NCBI RefSeq assembly: GCF_001894885.1
Contig: NZ_BCXB01000001.1
Span: 124,001-188,000, forward strand
DNA from: Rhodococcus marinonascens NBRC 14363
Lineage (GTDB): Bacteria > Actinomycetota > Actinomycetes > Mycobacteriales > Mycobacteriaceae
Direction: 5' to 3'
Length of the DNA: 64,000 nucleotides
The notes beneath the pieces are model-generated. The model searched no databases and was not told the origin of the DNA. It saw nothing but the letters and a program-made list of their open reading frames with translations. A program made the translations under genes and the position numbers. Shown one piece after another: positions 56,386 through 64,000 of this stretch (the first letter of the stretch is position 1; each line of letters begins with the position of its first letter).

Positions 56386-56808
56386 TTGGACCGAGTCAGC
56401 GCCATCCTCGACGGCATCCTGAGCTACCTTACGGATGCTTCGTCTGTTCGGCCGAATACCAACCGTCCGCGACTGGATGGACAGCCTCAACCGGAGTTTT
56501 GGTATCCACGTGAACCCTGGTCGAGCATCGACAGTCTCCAATCGACCTCCCTTGGCGAATTCGGATTCATCCAAATCGATTGGTCCGAGCCGTCGGGCGC
56601 CATATGTGTCCTTGTGATAGATGCAACCAGGTTTCCGCACGATCTGTTGATTGGTGTGGACAACACGATCACCCAACTCGAGCTGTTCTTCTCGCGTAGA
56701 GAGTGGAACGCAGAACGGATAGCGACCGTTACGGACTCGACGACAGTGCTCAGTTCCGACACGTGGGTCGCTCAGCTAGGTCGTCTCGGAGGAAGGTTCC
56801 CGCAATGA
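56386..56808 (+). CDS. Hypothetical protein coupled to lhgO
   Basis: A 140-residue protein without recognised domain. It is accepted because TTG 56386 has GGGAG six bases upstream and its stop overlaps the lhgO start (ATGA). No signal peptide or membrane helix; the middle (LGEFGFIQIDWSEPSGAICVLVIDA) looks like a folded core. It could be a small subunit or an unrelated partner. Confidence 0.5.
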   Translation: MDRVSAILDGILSYLTDASSVRPNTNRPRLDGQPQPEFWYPREPWSSIDSLQSTSLGEFGFIQIDWSEPSGAICVLVIDATRFPHDLLIGVDNTITQLELFFSRREWNAERIATVTDSTTVLSSDTWVAQLGRLGGRFPQ

Positions 56809-58010
56809 GTAGGAACCGCGCGGCCGTGATCGGTGGCGGCATCATCGGTTTGGCCGTCGCCAGGGAACTCCTGCACCGGATGGGCGGGGTGCAGGTGACG
56901 GTCTTCGAGAAGGAAGCGCGGGTCGCCGCCCATCAGACCGGTCACAACAGCGGCGTCGTCCACACCGGTCTCTACTACCAACCCGGCAGCCTGAAGGCGC
57001 GACTGTGCCGCCGCGGTGTCACCTTGCTGCGACAGTATGCCCAGGACAAGGATGTCGCCTACGAGGAGTGCGGGAAGTTGGTGATCGCCCGTGACGCGTC
57101 GGAAGTTCCTCGGATGGCGGCCATCTACGACAGAGCCGTGGCCAACGGTGTGCCGAACGCGCGCGTCGTCGACGGCAGCGAAATCGCCGAGATCGAGCCG
57201 CACGCACGCGGTGTCGCCGCCGTGTATTCGCCATCGACCGCGATCATCGACTACGTTGCGGTCGCGGAGGCACTTGCTGCAGATGTCGCCGCCGCGGGCG
57301 GGCGCGTGCTGCTCGGCCGGGAGGTGCTGAGTCTGGACGGCCGATCCACGGAATCGGTGGTCACCACACGAGACGGCAGCGAGGCCTTCGACGTGGTGAT
57401 CACCTGCGCCGGTCTCCAATCCGATCGGGTGGCACTGATGTCGGGAGAACCACGATCACCGCGGGTGGTGCCGTTCTTCGGCGACTACTTCCTACTCGAG
57501 CCGGAACGGTCTTCGCTCGTGAAGGGGCTGATCTACCCCGTCCCCGATCCTCGGTACCCGTTCCTCGGAGTCCATTTGACCAAGCGGGTCGACGGACGAA
57601 TCATGCTCGGACCGAATGCCTTCCTCTCCCTCGGACGAGAGGCGTATGCCCGTCGCGGATGGTCGGCGTCCGACGTGGCGTCATCGGTCGGGTTTCCCGG
57701 ATTCTGGCGTTTCGCGCTGCGCAACGCGTCCGCTGCCGCTCGTGAGGCTCGCACAGTCCTCAGTACCGGTGCCTTCGTGAAGGAGGCGCAGAAGTACGTT
57801 CCCGAGGTGCGGCGGATTGACGTCACGCGCGGACCCCGGGGCATCCGCGCTCAGGCGATGAACGCGGACGGAAGCCTCGAGGACGATTTCGTCATCACGG
57901 GAGCCGGAGGGGTCGTCCACGTTCGCAACGCGCCCTCGCCCGGTGCCACCTCGTCGCTCGCCATCGCTGAACACGTCGTGACGAAGGTCCTGGAACGCAG
58001 GTCCGGCTGA
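56805..58010 (+). CDS. lhgO: L-2-hydroxyglutarate oxidase/dehydrogenase
   Basis: FAD-dependent oxidoreductase (401 aa) of the DAO family; oxidises L-2-hydroxyglutarate to 2-oxoglutarate. The Rossmann motif GGGIIGLAVAREL is at 9-21; HNSGVVHTGLYY and GPRGIRAQAM are typical of LhgO. Start overlaps the preceding small gene. It ends 12 bases before hairpin copy 2 and converges on the molybdoenzyme gene. Confidence 0.87.
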   Translation: MSRNRAAVIGGGIIGLAVARELLHRMGGVQVTVFEKEARVAAHQTGHNSGVVHTGLYYQPGSLKARLCRRGVTLLRQYAQDKDVAYEECGKLVIARDASEVPRMAAIYDRAVANGVPNARVVDGSEIAEIEPHARGVAAVYSPSTAIIDYVAVAEALAADVAAAGGRVLLGREVLSLDGRSTESVVTTRDGSEAFDVVITCAGLQSDRVALMSGEPRSPRVVPFFGDYFLLEPERSSLVKGLIYPVPDPRYPFLGVHLTKRVDGRIMLGPNAFLSLGREAYARRGWSASDVASSVGFPGFWRFALRNASAAAREARTVLSTGAFVKEAQKYVPEVRRIDVTRGPRGIRAQAMNADGSLEDDFVITGAGGVVHVRNAPSPGATSSLAIAEHVVTKVLERRSG

Positions 58011-58022
58011 CTTGCCTCGCCT

Positions 58023-58063
58023 AATGTCACGTCGGTGTTGTCAGATCGAACCGATGTGACATT
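58023..58063. terminator. Intergenic hairpin, repeat-family copy 2
   Basis: Arms AATGTCACGTCGG and CCGATGTGACATT pair at 12 of 13 positions around a 15-base loop, between the convergent lhgO and sulfite-oxidase-like genes. Same family as 47-93. Confidence 0.65.
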
Positions 58064-58138
58064 GGGCGACGCGAGCGGGGGAGTCGGTGACACGCGAAGG
58101 TGAGTTCCGCGCAGGTGAGTCCAGCGGCAGGCTTGCCG

Positions 58139-59221
58139 TCAGGTGACGGTCAGATTCGCGGTGGGCCAGGAGTTGTTCACGTACCCGTGCGGGTTCCACA
58201 ATTGAGCGGCCGATTCGGGTTGCACGGCCGCGGTGGTGTCCCAGGCCCGCGCGGTGATCGTCAGTGGCCCGGGTTTCGCGTCGACCGCCAGCGACCAGCG
58301 TCGCCAATGCCACGGACTCTGCCCGGCGTCGAGTTCCGCCTGTGCCCACGCGTGACCGCCGTCGAGGGATACGTCCACCCGGGCGATGCCACGACCATCG
58401 CCCGCCAACGCGTACCCGCGGATGGTGAGTGGCCCGGACGAGACGGTCGCACCGTCGCTCGGATCGAGGATGTCGCAGTTCAGCGCGACCGTGGAAAGGG
58501 GGATTCCGTCGCCCGGGCGCGCAGTATGGAGATCGGCATCGGCAGGAAGAATGTGGTACGCGGTGGTCTGAAAGTAATTATCGGACGGGTGATCCTGGAC
58601 GTTGATTCCGGTAATCCACTTCACGCTGCGGGCACCGATATATCCCGGAACCACTACCCGGACGGGTCCGCCGTGCACCCGGGGCAAGGGCTCCGAGTTC
58701 ATCTCCCACACCAGCAGAACTTCGTCCGACAGGGCTTTGGACAGCGGGATCGAACTGCCGTACTGCTGTGGAGGCGTCGCTTCGTCCGCGACGTCGGGTG
58801 CGGTGAACTCCACGTGTAGGGATCGGGCGGTGTGCACACCGCACGCCTCGAGGACGTCGGACAGTCGCACTCCCCGCCACTCGGCGGTCGATGTCGCCCC
58901 CGATTCCCAGGGCTCGCCGGGGATGTCGCGTACCGCAATGAGACCCGCCCTGCGGTTGCCCGCACACTGCAATGTTGCGACGAGGCCGTGGGTTTCGAAA
59001 CGGCTTTCGAGGTCTGAGAGCGTGAAGTCCTGTCCATGGTCCACCAACCCGGTGACCGAGAGCCGCCACTGCTCGCCGGGGATGTCCGGGATCTCGCCGT
59101 GGTTGCGGCAGTAAAAGGTGTCCAAGGCGGTGACCTCGCCCTCCACCAAAGCGGAACCCGCAGGTTCAGCATTGTATGGAGAGTCTTCGTGGACTAACAT
59201 GTCTTCGCGTTTTCCCCACAT
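58139..59221 (-). CDS. Sulfite-oxidase-family molybdoenzyme
   Basis: A 360-residue molybdopterin oxidoreductase without heme domain. The Mo-ligating C86 is in LQCAGNRR; the Mo-domain blocks WRGVRLSDVL and HGGPVRVVVPGYIGARSVKW and the C-terminal Ig-like dimerisation domain (IRGYALAGDGRGIARVDVSLDGG) are clear. No twin-Arg signal is seen, so it may be cytoplasmic. ATG 59221 has AGG seven bases upstream. Sulfite oxidation or another S/N-oxide reaction is possible. Confidence 0.85.
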   Translation of the reverse strand: MWGKREDMLVHEDSPYNAEPAGSALVEGEVTALDTFYCRNHGEIPDIPGEQWRLSVTGLVDHGQDFTLSDLESRFETHGLVATLQCAGNRRAGLIAVRDIPGEPWESGATSTAEWRGVRLSDVLEACGVHTARSLHVEFTAPDVADEATPPQQYGSSIPLSKALSDEVLLVWEMNSEPLPRVHGGPVRVVVPGYIGARSVKWITGINVQDHPSDNYFQTTAYHILPADADLHTARPGDGIPLSTVALNCDILDPSDGATVSSGPLTIRGYALAGDGRGIARVDVSLDGGHAWAQAELDAGQSPWHWRRWSLAVDAKPGPLTITARAWDTTAAVQPESAAQLWNPHGYVNNSWPTANLTVT

Positions 59222-59395
59222 ATGTGCACCTGCAATTCGTCTGTGTGCGTGCCGATCTCGTTTTGGTGCAGGTCTGATACTCCAATTCGACTGTAACAAA
59301 ACTGCGCGCCAGGGGACCTTCAGCGGAATGACCTACCCTCGGCAGCGACGGAAGGCAGAGTGGACCTATTCCGGCGACCTCAGGAGACGTGATTC

Positions 59396-61642
59396 ATGGC
59401 CGAGCCCATCGATGAGTACTTCACCACCACCCTTTCAGCGACCAATCGCGGCGCAGGCGGACCTACCGACCCGGACGCGCCGCTTCGCGAAGGAAGCTCG
59501 CTGACGGTGCGGCGGGCGCTCGGGTTCTTCGATTCACAGCTGGGCAGTCGGCATCTCGATCTGGCGGCGCGGTGGCTTCGATCCCGTGGGGAAGGCTTCT
59601 ACACCATCGGTTCGTCCGGACACGAAGGTAACGCGGCGGTGGCCGCTGCTCTGCGTCCCACCGATCCGGCTCTGTTGCATTACCGGTCGGGCGGTTTCTT
59701 CCTCGAGCGGGCACGGCAGGTCCCCGGTAGTGATCCGTTGCGGGATGTCCTTCTCGGGGTCGTTGCGGCTGCCCACGAGCCGATGTCGGGAGGACGGCAC
59801 AAGGTCTTCGGCCGCCACGATCTCAACGTAATCCCGCAGACCTCGACGATCGCCTCGCATCTTCCGCGCGCGGTCGGGGTAGCCTTCTCCATCGCCAGGG
59901 CCGCCAAATTGCACGTGACCTCGCCTTGGCCAGCGGATGCTGTCGCGGTGTGCAGTTTCGGCGACGCCTCCGCGAACCATTCCACGGCGGCCGGCGCGAT
60001 CAACACGGCGATTCACGCCGCGTATCGGGGTCTGCCGGTGCCACTGCTGTTCGTCTGCGAAGACAACGGGTTGGGGATCAGCACGAAGACCCCTGCTGGG
60101 TGGATCGCGTCCGCCTTCGGAACCAGGGAAGGTCTCGAGTACTTCGCGGTGGACGGTTCCGACCTGCCGACGGCTTTCGCCACCGCCGCCGCCGCCGCGG
60201 AATGGGTCCGAATCCACCGGCGCCCGGCGTTCCTGCACCTGCGTACCGTGCGGTTGATGGGGCACGCCGGGTCCGACGTCGAATCCGCGTACCGCAGCCC
60301 GGAAGAGATCACCGCCGAATTCGACCGCGACCCGGTGCTGTGCACGGCGCGCTTGCTGATCGAGGGCGGGCACCTCACGCACGCCGAGGTGCTCGACCTC
60401 TACGAAAAGAAGCGCGCCGAAGTCCTCGAACTGGCCGAGCAGGTCGGCGCGCTCCCACAGCTGGACGGCCCCTCGGCGGTGATGTCTCCGCTGCGCGACA
60501 GTCTTGCGGAGGCCGTCGCCGCCACTCCACAGAATCGCGATCCGGACCGCCGCGCCCAGGTTTTCGGGACGGTTCTCCCGGAGGATGAGGGCCCGTTGAC
60601 CGTCGCCTCGGCGATCAACCGGGCGTTGCTCGACGTGCTCGCGCTCTATCCGGAGGCGATGGTTTTCGGTGAGGACGTCGGTCGCAAGGGCGGTGTGTAC
60701 GGCGTGACCCGGGGACTGATGAAGAAGGTCGGCCCGGCCCGGGTGTTCGACACGGTGCTCGACGAGCAGGCGGTCCTGGGCCTTGCCCTCGGAGCGGGAG
60801 TGTCCGGACTAATGCCGATCCCGGAAATCCAGTACCTCGCCTACCTGCACAATGCCGCCGATCAGATCCGCGGGGAGGGCGCCACCCTTCAGTTCTTCTC
60901 CGACCGGCAGTACCGGAATCCGATGGTGATTCGGGTAGCTGGATACGGGTATCAGAAGGGTTTCGGCGGGCACTTTCACAACGACAATGCGATCGGTGCG
61001 CTGCGCGACATCCCCGGCATCGTGATCGCCTCACCGGCACGCCCGGACGATGCGGCAGCCATGATGCACACCGTCGTCGCGGCCGCGCACACCGCGGGCG
61101 TGGTGTGCGTGTATCTCGAACCGATTGCGCTATACCACAACCGGGATCTGTTCGAGGAGGGTGACGAGCAGTGGCTGGCCCGCTACCCGGACCCGGCGAG
61201 GCAAGCGCACAGCGAGGTTCCGATCGGAAGGGCACGCACCTATGGCGACGGAACGGATCTGACCATCGTCACCTTCGGCAATGGTGTGCGCATGAGCTTG
61301 CGGGTAGCCCGCCGACTCGAGCGGGCGAACATCGCTGCGCGGGTGGTGGATATGCGATGGCTCGCGCCACTGCCCTTGCGTGACATCCTCCGCGAGGCGG
61401 ACGCCACCGGGCGGGTACTCGTCGTCGACGAAACCCGCCGATCCGGGGGCGTGTCCGAGGGCGTGGTCACCGCACTCGTCGACGAAGGCTTCAGCGGGCG
61501 CATCGCGCGGGTCGCGAGTGAAGACAGTTTCATCCCTCTCGGTGACGCCGCGCTCGAGGTGCTGCTGTCCGAGGACACCATCGAGGCTGCCGCGATCACA
61601 CTTGTTCGTCCGCCGAATGTCACAGCGGTGCAGTCCAAGTAA
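59396..61642 (+). CDS. Fused alpha-beta E1 of a branched-chain-type 2-oxoacid dehydrogenase
   Basis: Thiamine-diphosphate enzyme (748 aa): E1-alpha-like (about 35-380) with the TPP motif GD190ASAN.., then E1-beta-like (about 395-745) with FGEDVGRKGGVYGVT and the transketolase C-terminal domain. Separate alpha and beta genes are usual; fusions occur in actinobacteria and Bacteroidetes. There is no E2 or E3 gene nearby. ATG 59396 follows AGGAG. Its last eight codons (NVTAVQSK) lie in the left arm of hairpin copy 3. Confidence 0.87.
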   Translation: MAEPIDEYFTTTLSATNRGAGGPTDPDAPLREGSSLTVRRALGFFDSQLGSRHLDLAARWLRSRGEGFYTIGSSGHEGNAAVAAALRPTDPALLHYRSGGFFLERARQVPGSDPLRDVLLGVVAAAHEPMSGGRHKVFGRHDLNVIPQTSTIASHLPRAVGVAFSIARAAKLHVTSPWPADAVAVCSFGDASANHSTAAGAINTAIHAAYRGLPVPLLFVCEDNGLGISTKTPAGWIASAFGTREGLEYFAVDGSDLPTAFATAAAAAEWVRIHRRPAFLHLRTVRLMGHAGSDVESAYRSPEEITAEFDRDPVLCTARLLIEGGHLTHAEVLDLYEKKRAEVLELAEQVGALPQLDGPSAVMSPLRDSLAEAVAATPQNRDPDRRAQVFGTVLPEDEGPLTVASAINRALLDVLALYPEAMVFGEDVGRKGGVYGVTRGLMKKVGPARVFDTVLDEQAVLGLALGAGVSGLMPIPEIQYLAYLHNAADQIRGEGATLQFFSDRQYRNPMVIRVAGYGYQKGFGGHFHNDNAIGALRDIPGIVIASPARPDDAAAMMHTVVAAAHTAGVVCVYLEPIALYHNRDLFEEGDEQWLARYPDPARQAHSEVPIGRARTYGDGTDLTIVTFGNGVRMSLRVARRLERANIAARVVDMRWLAPLPLRDILREADATGRVLVVDETRRSGGVSEGVVTALVDEGFSGRIARVASEDSFIPLGDAALEVLLSEDTIEAAAITLVRPPNVTAVQSK

Positions 61643-61656
61643 ACCAATGTGACATT
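61616..61656. terminator. Intergenic hairpin, repeat-family copy 3
   Basis: AATGTCACAGCGG (61616-61628) pairs at 11 of 13 positions with CCAATGTGACATT (61644-61656) around a 15-base loop that contains the E1 stop codon. It lies between convergent genes. Confidence 0.6.
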
Positions 61657-61692
61657 GGGCGAGCGGGACGCCGAGGCGCACGCGAACGACGG

Positions 61693-63090
61693 TCAACGCC
61701 GGCGTAATTGCAGCGTGAAACCCTCGGGCATCAGGGTCAGCCGTTCGGACACCTTCAATCGGTAGTCGGGGTTGCCGACGATGCGATACCGATGCAGGAT
61801 CGTGCCGAGGACGAGCACCGCCTCGTGCAGAGCGAACTGGCGACCAATGCACGCGCGTTTGCCGGTGCCAAATGGTTTGTACACGTGCGCAGGACGGGCT
61901 CGGACGCGCTCGGGGAGGAAATTGTCCGGGTCGAACGCCTCGGGATCGTCGCCCCATACGGGATCGCGATGCAGGGACGGGATGAGCACGAGGACCCAGT
62001 CGCCGACGTTCATCGGATACTTGCCGACGAGAGTCGTGTCGACCTTCGCCTCGCGCCCATATGCGGGAGCGGTCGGCCACAGCCGCAACGCCTCGTCGAG
62101 CATGCGCCGCACATACCGGAGTTTGGCGATCTGCTCGAATGCCGGGGCCTCGTCACCCCAGACGGCGTCCACCTCGGCCTGCGCCTTCGCGAGGACGTCG
62201 GGGTGCCGTGACAGGTAGTACAGGGCAAACGACAATGCGCCGGAGGTTGTTTCGTGCCCCGCGACCAGAAAGGTGACCACCTGATGACGGATGTTCAGTT
62301 CGTCGATCCGGTTGGAATCATTCTCTCTGGCAGCCCTCAACATGAGTTCGAGGAGGTCCTCGGGACCGGCATCGGTACCGTCACGTCGACTGCGGATCAC
62401 CTCGTCGACGACCTCCGCCAGGTACTCGATGTTGGCGACGTTGCGCCGGTCCGACCGCCGGGTAAGGACACGTCCGAGCGCCGTCGCCCTCACGAGGGCG
62501 GTGCGCTGCGAATGACCGAGAGCATTCACCATCGCCTGCACGAACGGATGCGGGCGCTCCCGCTTGAACGAGTCGAACGAGTAGCTGAACCCGGTGCGGC
62601 CGATGGTTTCCAGCGTCACCTTCGTCATGTCCGAAGACACGTCCACAGCCCCACCGTCCACGAACTGGTCCCAGTGCTCCGTCAGTTCGCCCGCGACGTC
62701 GAGCATCGTGCGGTGGTAGGAGCGCATCGCGGACTTCGTGAAGGCCGGGGCGAGGAGATTGTGCGCCTTGCCCCAGTTCGGCTCGTGGTCGTATGCGGTG
62801 AACAGGCCGTCGCCGCCGATCTCGCGCAGCGAGGCGACACCGGGGGCAAGGTGTTTGCCGAACCGGGAATCGTCGGAGAGTTCGGCGACCATGTCAGCAC
62901 CGGACACGAACACGAACCGATTGCCGAGCGCCTTGCGTTCGAAGATGGGCCCGAGGGGCTTACCGACGTCCATCGAGTTCTGCAGGGGAGTGCGGATGCT
63001 GACCCCAAACAAATCGCCGAGGATGGGGACTCGCCAGCGCGAATGCGGAATGCTTGCCTCTGCCGCATTGCGCGCTGATTCGACCCTCAT
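61693..63090 (-). CDS. Stand-alone CYP102-like cytochrome P450
   Basis: P450 heme domain (465 aa) resembling the N-terminal half of the fatty-acid hydroxylase P450 BM3: GDGLFTAYDHEPNWGKAHN, AGHETTSGALSFALYYL, EALRLWPTAPAYGREA and FGTGKRACIGRQFALHEA with heme ligand C414. It ends where the BM3 heme domain ends, and no reductase is encoded next to it. It would need separate ferredoxin/reductase partners. Fatty acid or similar chain hydroxylation is likely. Confidence 0.85.
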   Translation of the reverse strand: MRVESARNAAEASIPHSRWRVPILGDLFGVSIRTPLQNSMDVGKPLGPIFERKALGNRFVFVSGADMVAELSDDSRFGKHLAPGVASLREIGGDGLFTAYDHEPNWGKAHNLLAPAFTKSAMRSYHRTMLDVAGELTEHWDQFVDGGAVDVSSDMTKVTLETIGRTGFSYSFDSFKRERPHPFVQAMVNALGHSQRTALVRATALGRVLTRRSDRRNVANIEYLAEVVDEVIRSRRDGTDAGPEDLLELMLRAARENDSNRIDELNIRHQVVTFLVAGHETTSGALSFALYYLSRHPDVLAKAQAEVDAVWGDEAPAFEQIAKLRYVRRMLDEALRLWPTAPAYGREAKVDTTLVGKYPMNVGDWVLVLIPSLHRDPVWGDDPEAFDPDNFLPERVRARPAHVYKPFGTGKRACIGRQFALHEAVLVLGTILHRYRIVGNPDYRLKVSERLTLMPEGFTLQLRRR

Positions 63091-63191
63091 TGTCGACCCC
63101 GTATCGAGTTAGCCTGCATTTGCTGAATCGATGTCTGATACGCAAGGTACGCCATACCGAACCGGTGTCAAGTACCAGCAGGCCGGGCGAG

Positions 63192-64000
63192 TCATTCGGC
63201 TGAACGCGATGCGCCTCCGACGATCGACTCCTTCCGCGATTCCGCCAGACCCGCGTACCACGAGATGAATTCGTAGGTGAGGTGTGAGGCCGCGACGCTG
63301 GTGATCTCTGCGTGGTCGTACGACGGCGCGACCTCGACGACGTCCGCGCCGATGAGGTTGAGTTCGCGGAGGCCGCGGAGGATTTCGAGCAGTTCGCGGC
63401 TGGTCATGCCGCCAGCCTCGGGCGTCCCGGTGCCGGGCGCGTGTGCGGGGTCGAGCACATCGATGTCGATCGAGACGTACAGGGGGCGGTTCCCGACCCG
63501 GTCACGCAAAGCATCGACGATCTCGTCCACTCCACGGCGAAACACGTCGGCGGACGTGTAGATGCCGAAGCCGAACCGTCGATCGTCCTCGAGGTCTTTC
63601 TTTCCGTACAGCGGGCCTCGGGTGCCGACATGGCTGAGTGCCTCGGTGTCGACGATGCCCTCCTCGACCGCCCGGCGGAAGGGGGTGCCGTGCGTGTACT
63701 CGGCCCCGAAAATACGTGTCCCACGTGTCCAGATGCGCGTCGAAGTGCAGCAGCGCGACAGGTCCGTGCACCGCCGCCACCGAGCGCAGCAGTGGGAGTG
63801 CGATCGTGTGGTCTCCACCGATGCAGACGAGCTTGGCGCCGTCGGCCGCGAACCTGCCCGAGGCGCCTTCCAGGGTGTCGATGGCCTCGTTGATGTTGTA
63901 GGGGTTCAAGGCGACGTCACCGGCGTCCGCGACCTGCATGGCAGCGAACGGGGAGATATCGACGGCCGGGTTGTAGGGGCGCAGCAACCGACTGGCCTCA
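63192..64000 (-). pseudogene. Agmatinase-like ureohydrolase, frameshifted and cut by window end
   Basis: Mn-dependent ureohydrolase. Metal motifs are [17 protein letters not shown] and DIDVLDP. The upstream part (from the window edge) reads to ..[11 protein letters not shown], then the frame shifts by one base at the A-run 63709-63712 (four A where three would keep the frame) and continues [17 protein letters not shown] to the stop at 63192. A homopolymer indel in sequencing or a real inactivation are both possible. The N terminus is outside the window. Substrate could be agmatine or guanidinobutyrate. Confidence 0.8.

Overview
The window is high-GC DNA from an actinobacterium, most likely Rhodococcus of the jostii/opacus kind. 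The main reason is a steroid-degradation gene set in the rhodococcal arrangement (kshA divergent from hsaADCB; cyp142; fadE33-fadE32-fadE31-hydratase-fadD3 divergent from fadE30-ipdF, followed by kstR2 and fadA6), with recognisable KstR and KstR2 operators. Species is inferred, not proven. No tRNA, rRNA or CRISPR array was seen.

Layout. (1) 124-5393: steroid ring A/B degradation. kshA and a small coupled gene run left, hsaA-hsaD-hsaC-hsaB run right, with two KstR boxes between. (2) 5400-14353: a nitrogen/carboxylate catabolic island (aldehyde dehydrogenase, aminotransferase, DUF3830 protein, frameshifted phzF-like gene, amidase, 2-hydroxyacid dehydrogenase, two Asp/Glu-racemase-fold enzymes, GntR/FCD regulator). 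Both divergent promoters carry the same inverted repeat. (3) 14354-22133: IS30 remnant, a secreted YVTN-ricin protein, an M20 carbamoylase plus MHS transporter divergent from a PucR regulator, and a NarL-type two-component system. (4) 22232-25153: SDR, acetoacetate-decarboxylase-like protein and CYP142 around a KstR box. (5) 26933-36537: the KstR2 regulon for the C/D rings (HIP-CoA pathway).

(6) 36464-40184: an insertion hotspot. The junction between the 3' ends of fadA6 and a GNAT-AAA gene is present three times; the copies flank two modules, one with two RNHCP zinc proteins and one with a membrane protein and two secreted proteins. (7) 40153-45032: the GNAT-AAA fusion, two SDRs (one frameshifted), a CE4-type/cyclic-imide-hydrolase-like enzyme and an asparaginase-like enzyme. 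(8) 45223-49207: the bacterial RNA-repair pair Pnkp/Hen1. (9) 49464-55402: CmtR-like regulator with a CDF exporter, a TetR-controlled ABC-2 exporter, a VOC protein preceded by five 15-bp repeats, and a TetR/NmrA divergent pair. (10) 56386-64000: L-2-hydroxyglutarate oxidase, sulfite-oxidase-like molybdoenzyme, fused E1 alpha-beta 2-oxoacid dehydrogenase, a stand-alone CYP102-like P450 and a frameshifted agmatinase running off the window.

Three genes (phzF-like, SDR, agmatinase) each carry one single-base indel that splits an otherwise intact reading frame. Either the assembly has residual indel errors or these genes are freshly inactivated. A family of intergenic hairpins with arms near AATGTCACATCGG occurs three times, two of them between convergent genes.
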